A DNA stretch of 32,484 nt from Oscillospiraceae bacterium (lineage in GTDB: Bacteria; Bacillota; Clostridia; Oscillospirales; Oscillospiraceae): positions 1-32,484 of the forward strand of contig JAFTXM010000127.1 of NCBI GenBank assembly GCA_017465025.1. The letters run 5' to 3'. A model generated the notes under the pieces. That model ran no database searches. It was not told the origin of the DNA and was given only the letters and a program-made list of their open reading frames with translations. The position numbers and the translations under genes were made by a program. Of the stretch, positions 30,158-32,484 are shown piece after piece. The number at the start of each line of letters is the position of its first letter. Position 1 is the first letter of the stretch.

Positions 30158-32212
30158 TCAATTAAAGCTGTCCTGACTCAGCGTAAAAAGCCGCTCTACC
30201 CGCGCTCTCAGGGCGCGGTGCTCCGGGTTTTCAAGGCTGCCGTCCCGCTCAAGGAGCAGCCTTGCCTCTGTCTGGGCGCGCTGCAGCACGTTCACATCGC
30301 CGCCCAGATCCGCAAGGTGCATTTCCGGCAGACCGTGCTGTCTTGCCCCGAAGAAGTCGCCGGGGCCTCTCAGCCGCAGATCCTCCTCGGAAATTTTGAA
30401 GCCGTCGTTGGTCTGGCACATTATTTTAAGTCTCGCCCGGCTCTCCTCGTTGTCCGCGTCGGACACCAGTATGCAGTAGCTCTTATGCACTCCGCGCCCC
30501 ACCCGGCCTCTCAGCTGGTGCAGCTGTGAAAGCCCGAAGCGCTCCGCATTTTCTATGATCATAAGCGCGGCATTGGGAATGTCCACGCCCACCTCTATCA
30601 CCGTTGTTGCCACGAGTATGTCCGTCTCACCACTGACAAATGCCGCCATTACGGCATCCTTATCTCTGGCCTTCATCCGCCCGTGTACGCAGCCCACCTT
30701 AAGCTCCGGAAACTGGGCTGCCAGCGCCGCGGCGTGCTCCTGTGCGCTTTTCAGCTTTACTGTCAGCTCCTCGTTCTCCTCCACCATGGGACAGACCACA
30801 AACACCTGCCGCCCTTCGGCGCACTGTTTTTTGATAAAACCGTTGAGCCTTGCTCTGTAGCTTTCATCTACCGCAAAGGTGTCCACGGTTTTTCTCCCCG
30901 GGGGCAGCTCGTCTATAACGGACACATCCAGATCACCGTAGATGATAAGAGCCAGCGTTCTGGGAATGGGAGTTGCCGACATGACCAGCACGTGGGGTTT
31001 TGCCCCCTTTGAAATAAGCGCCGAGCGCTGCTTTACGCCGAAGCGGTGCTGCTCATCGGTTATTACAAGGGAGAGGTTTTTGTATTCCACATCCGATGAA
31101 AACAGGGCGTGGGTGCCGATAACAAGGTCTATCTCACCGCTTTGCAGCAGAGATTTTACCTGCCGCTTTTCCTTGGCGCTCATAGCCCCGGTCAGCTTCG
31201 CGGTTTTTATCCCGAATGGCTCAAGCAGAGCGGACAAGTTTACATAATGCTGCTCTGCCAGAATTTCCGTAGGCGCCATGTAGGCGCTCATCAGGCCGTT
31301 TTTATAGCACTGCCATATAAGGGCTGCCGCCACCATGGTTTTGCCGCTGCCCACATCGCCCTGTACAAGCCTGTTCATAACGCAGCCCGAGCACATATCG
31401 GAGAGCGCTTCTTCAATGGCTCTGCGCTGGGCATTTGTCAGAGAGAAGGGGAGGGCTGCGTAAAATTCAGCCATGTCCGCAGCTTTCAGGGGGATGCTGC
31501 TTTCACGTATCCGTTCTTCGCGCATCCTGCCGAGAGCGCAGGCCAGCACGAAAAGCTCCTCAAAAATAAGCCGCCTGCGGGCCAGCTCAAGGGCTTCAAA
31601 ATCAGCGGGAAAGTGGATGTTCTCATAGGCATAGCCGCACTGGGGCAGCTGGCATCTCTCCACCACATCGGCAGGCAGCACGTCCGGAATATAGCTCAGG
31701 CAGCTGTCAAGCCCCTGGCGGACTGCCTGCTGCAAAAGCCGCTGATTAAGCCCCGCTGTCAGCCGATACACAGGCACTATCCGCCCGGTCACGCTGTTGG
31801 CGCTCCCGGACTTTTCGTGCACGGGGTTTGTCATGCTGCGCCTTGCGCCCTTGACCTCTATTCTTCCATAAAAGTTGTATTGCTCTCCGCGCACGAACTG
31901 GTCTTTGACATAACTTTGGTTAAAATATGTTATGTCAACTGAGCCGCTCTCGTCCACAGCCCTGAACTTGACGATGTCCAGCCCACGGCGTACTCTGCTG
32001 AGTCTGGGGGTATCGGCGACGATGGCCTGGATACAGACATTTTCATCGGACACGGTCATGGCGATGGGCTTGAAGCTGCTTCTGTCCTCGTAGCGCCTGG
32101 GGTAATAGGAAATAAGGTCATGAAGAGAAAAGACGCCCAGCTTGTTAAGCGCCAGCGCCTTTTTCTCTCCTATTCCCTTGATGTACCGGATATCGGTGCT
32201 CAGGTCTGCCAT
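30158..32212 (-). CDS. recG: ATP-dependent DNA helicase RecG
   Basis: This 684-residue, full-length RecG remodels stalled replication forks and branched DNA. The N-terminal wedge/OB domain starts with IRYIKGIGEKKALALNKLG and has YYPRRYED. The helicase core has Walker A QGDVGSGKT, the DEQH box DEQHRFGV, SATPIPRTLA as motif III, and QLRGRVGRG as motif VI. It sits 9 bp after the apbE stop codon. The ribosome binding site GGAG is about 13 nt from the ATG, unusually far, so coupling to apbE is likely. Confidence 0.97.
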   Translation of the reverse strand: MADLSTDIRYIKGIGEKKALALNKLGVFSLHDLISYYPRRYEDRSSFKPIAMTVSDENVCIQAIVADTPRLSRVRRGLDIVKFRAVDESGSVDITYFNQSYVKDQFVRGEQYNFYGRIEVKGARRSMTNPVHEKSGSANSVTGRIVPVYRLTAGLNQRLLQQAVRQGLDSCLSYIPDVLPADVVERCQLPQCGYAYENIHFPADFEALELARRRLIFEELFVLACALGRMREERIRESSIPLKAADMAEFYAALPFSLTNAQRRAIEEALSDMCSGCVMNRLVQGDVGSGKTMVAAALIWQCYKNGLMSAYMAPTEILAEQHYVNLSALLEPFGIKTAKLTGAMSAKEKRQVKSLLQSGEIDLVIGTHALFSSDVEYKNLSLVITDEQHRFGVKQRSALISKGAKPHVLVMSATPIPRTLALIIYGDLDVSVIDELPPGRKTVDTFAVDESYRARLNGFIKKQCAEGRQVFVVCPMVEENEELTVKLKSAQEHAAALAAQFPELKVGCVHGRMKARDKDAVMAAFVSGETDILVATTVIEVGVDIPNAALMIIENAERFGLSQLHQLRGRVGRGVHKSYCILVSDADNEESRARLKIMCQTNDGFKISEEDLRLRGPGDFFGARQHGLPEMHLADLGGDVNVLQRAQTEARLLLERDGSLENPEHRALRARVERLFTLSQDSFN

Positions 32213-32221
32213 AGATATATA

Positions 32222-32484
32222 TTACTCCACAAATTTAAGGGTATAGTTCTGGTTTACAAGGGTAAATTCCTCGATAAGCCCCTTGGTGCATATGATTTTA
32301 TTGTCCTTGTTCACAAGGATCATTTCAAAGCCGCCGTGGGTACGCCAGTAGTTTATGGCCTTGGTCTCGCCGCATACGAACATGGCGGTGGAAAGGCAGT
32401 CGGCCAGCGTGCCGTCCTCGCAGATGATGGTAACGCTCTGGAGAGAGTTTGTCACGGGGTGACCGGAACTGGGGTTAATGATAT
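32222..32484 (-). CDS. apbE: FAD:protein FMN transferase ApbE, C-terminal part (cut by window edge)
   Basis: The frame is open to the window edge and gives about 86 residues. It begins with INPSSGHPVTN, the ApbE block usually written DPRTGYPVTN, followed by SVTIICEDGTLADCLSTAMFV, which matches the family's metal-binding ADALSTA region. ApbE attaches FMN to a Thr of Rnf or Nqr subunits. The upstream two thirds of the gene are outside the window. It reads directly into recG. Confidence 0.88.
   Translation of the reverse strand, partial: IINPSSGHPVTNSLQSVTIICEDGTLADCLSTAMFVCGETKAINYWRTHGGFEMILVNKDNKIICTKGLIEEFTLVNQNYTLKFVE

Overview
The window reads as chromosome of an anaerobic, low-to-moderate G+C Gram-positive bacterium of the class Clostridia, probably a gut-type Oscillospiraceae or Lachnospiraceae relative. 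This rests on AGGAGG-type ribosome binding sites, a clostridial-type tRNA-Trp, a tungsten aldehyde:ferredoxin oxidoreductase, 2-hydroxyacyl-CoA dehydratase-family subunits, an SPFH/ribbon-helix-helix pair and the diderm-independent lipoprotein binding protein. The assignment is inferred from gene content and protein flavour, not from a marker phylogeny.

Region 1 (1-553) holds tRNA-Trp(CCA), its terminator and an AT-rich leader with repeated ACGGACA boxes around a promoter. Region 2 (554-11962, + strand) is a long carbohydrate operon. It encodes a glycerol-kinase-like FGGY kinase, an RbsA/LsrA-type double ATPase, two RbsC-type permeases, a second FGGY kinase closest to LsrK (autoinducer-2 kinase), a DeoC-type aldolase, a small cupin, a lipoprotein sugar-binding protein flanked by two mRNA hairpins, a DUF4867 protein, a SIS-domain isomerase and an SDR. 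Region 3 (11974-15750, +) has its own promoter and encodes a GntR/UTRA regulator, an organophosphate-type MFS transporter, an aldo/keto reductase and a HAD phosphatase. A 10-bp word is shared, in inverted orientation, between the two promoter regions, which suggests that this GntR protein controls both units. Together regions 2 and 3 look like a complete import, phosphorylation, isomerisation, aldol cleavage and aldehyde redox route for a sugar that cannot be named from sequence.

Region 4 (15881-19721, - strand) has two compact, self-regulated units. The first is an SPFH membrane protein followed by a ribbon-helix-helix protein, with two tandem TGATATCA boxes sitting on its promoter. The second is a Zn/Cd efflux operon with a free-standing HMA metallochaperone, a P1B ATPase that lacks its own HMA domain, and an ArsR/CadC-like repressor, all under an operator-overlapped promoter.

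Region 5 (19839-28164) is the most unusual part. A minus-strand operon encodes a 921-residue multi-cluster Fe-S/FAD/NAD(P) oxidoreductase, a HypA-type metallochaperone with no hydrogenase nearby, two 2-hydroxyacyl-CoA dehydratase/benzoyl-CoA-reductase-family subunits and a 55-residue membrane protein. No ATPase activator gene is visible. It diverges from a FadR-type GntR regulator with a degenerate FCD domain, which is followed by a lone PTS_EIIC_2-type membrane protein. Region 6 (28232-32484, -) has a tungsten AOR, recG and the 3' end of apbE.

No CRISPR array, insertion sequence, prophage or attachment site could be supported.
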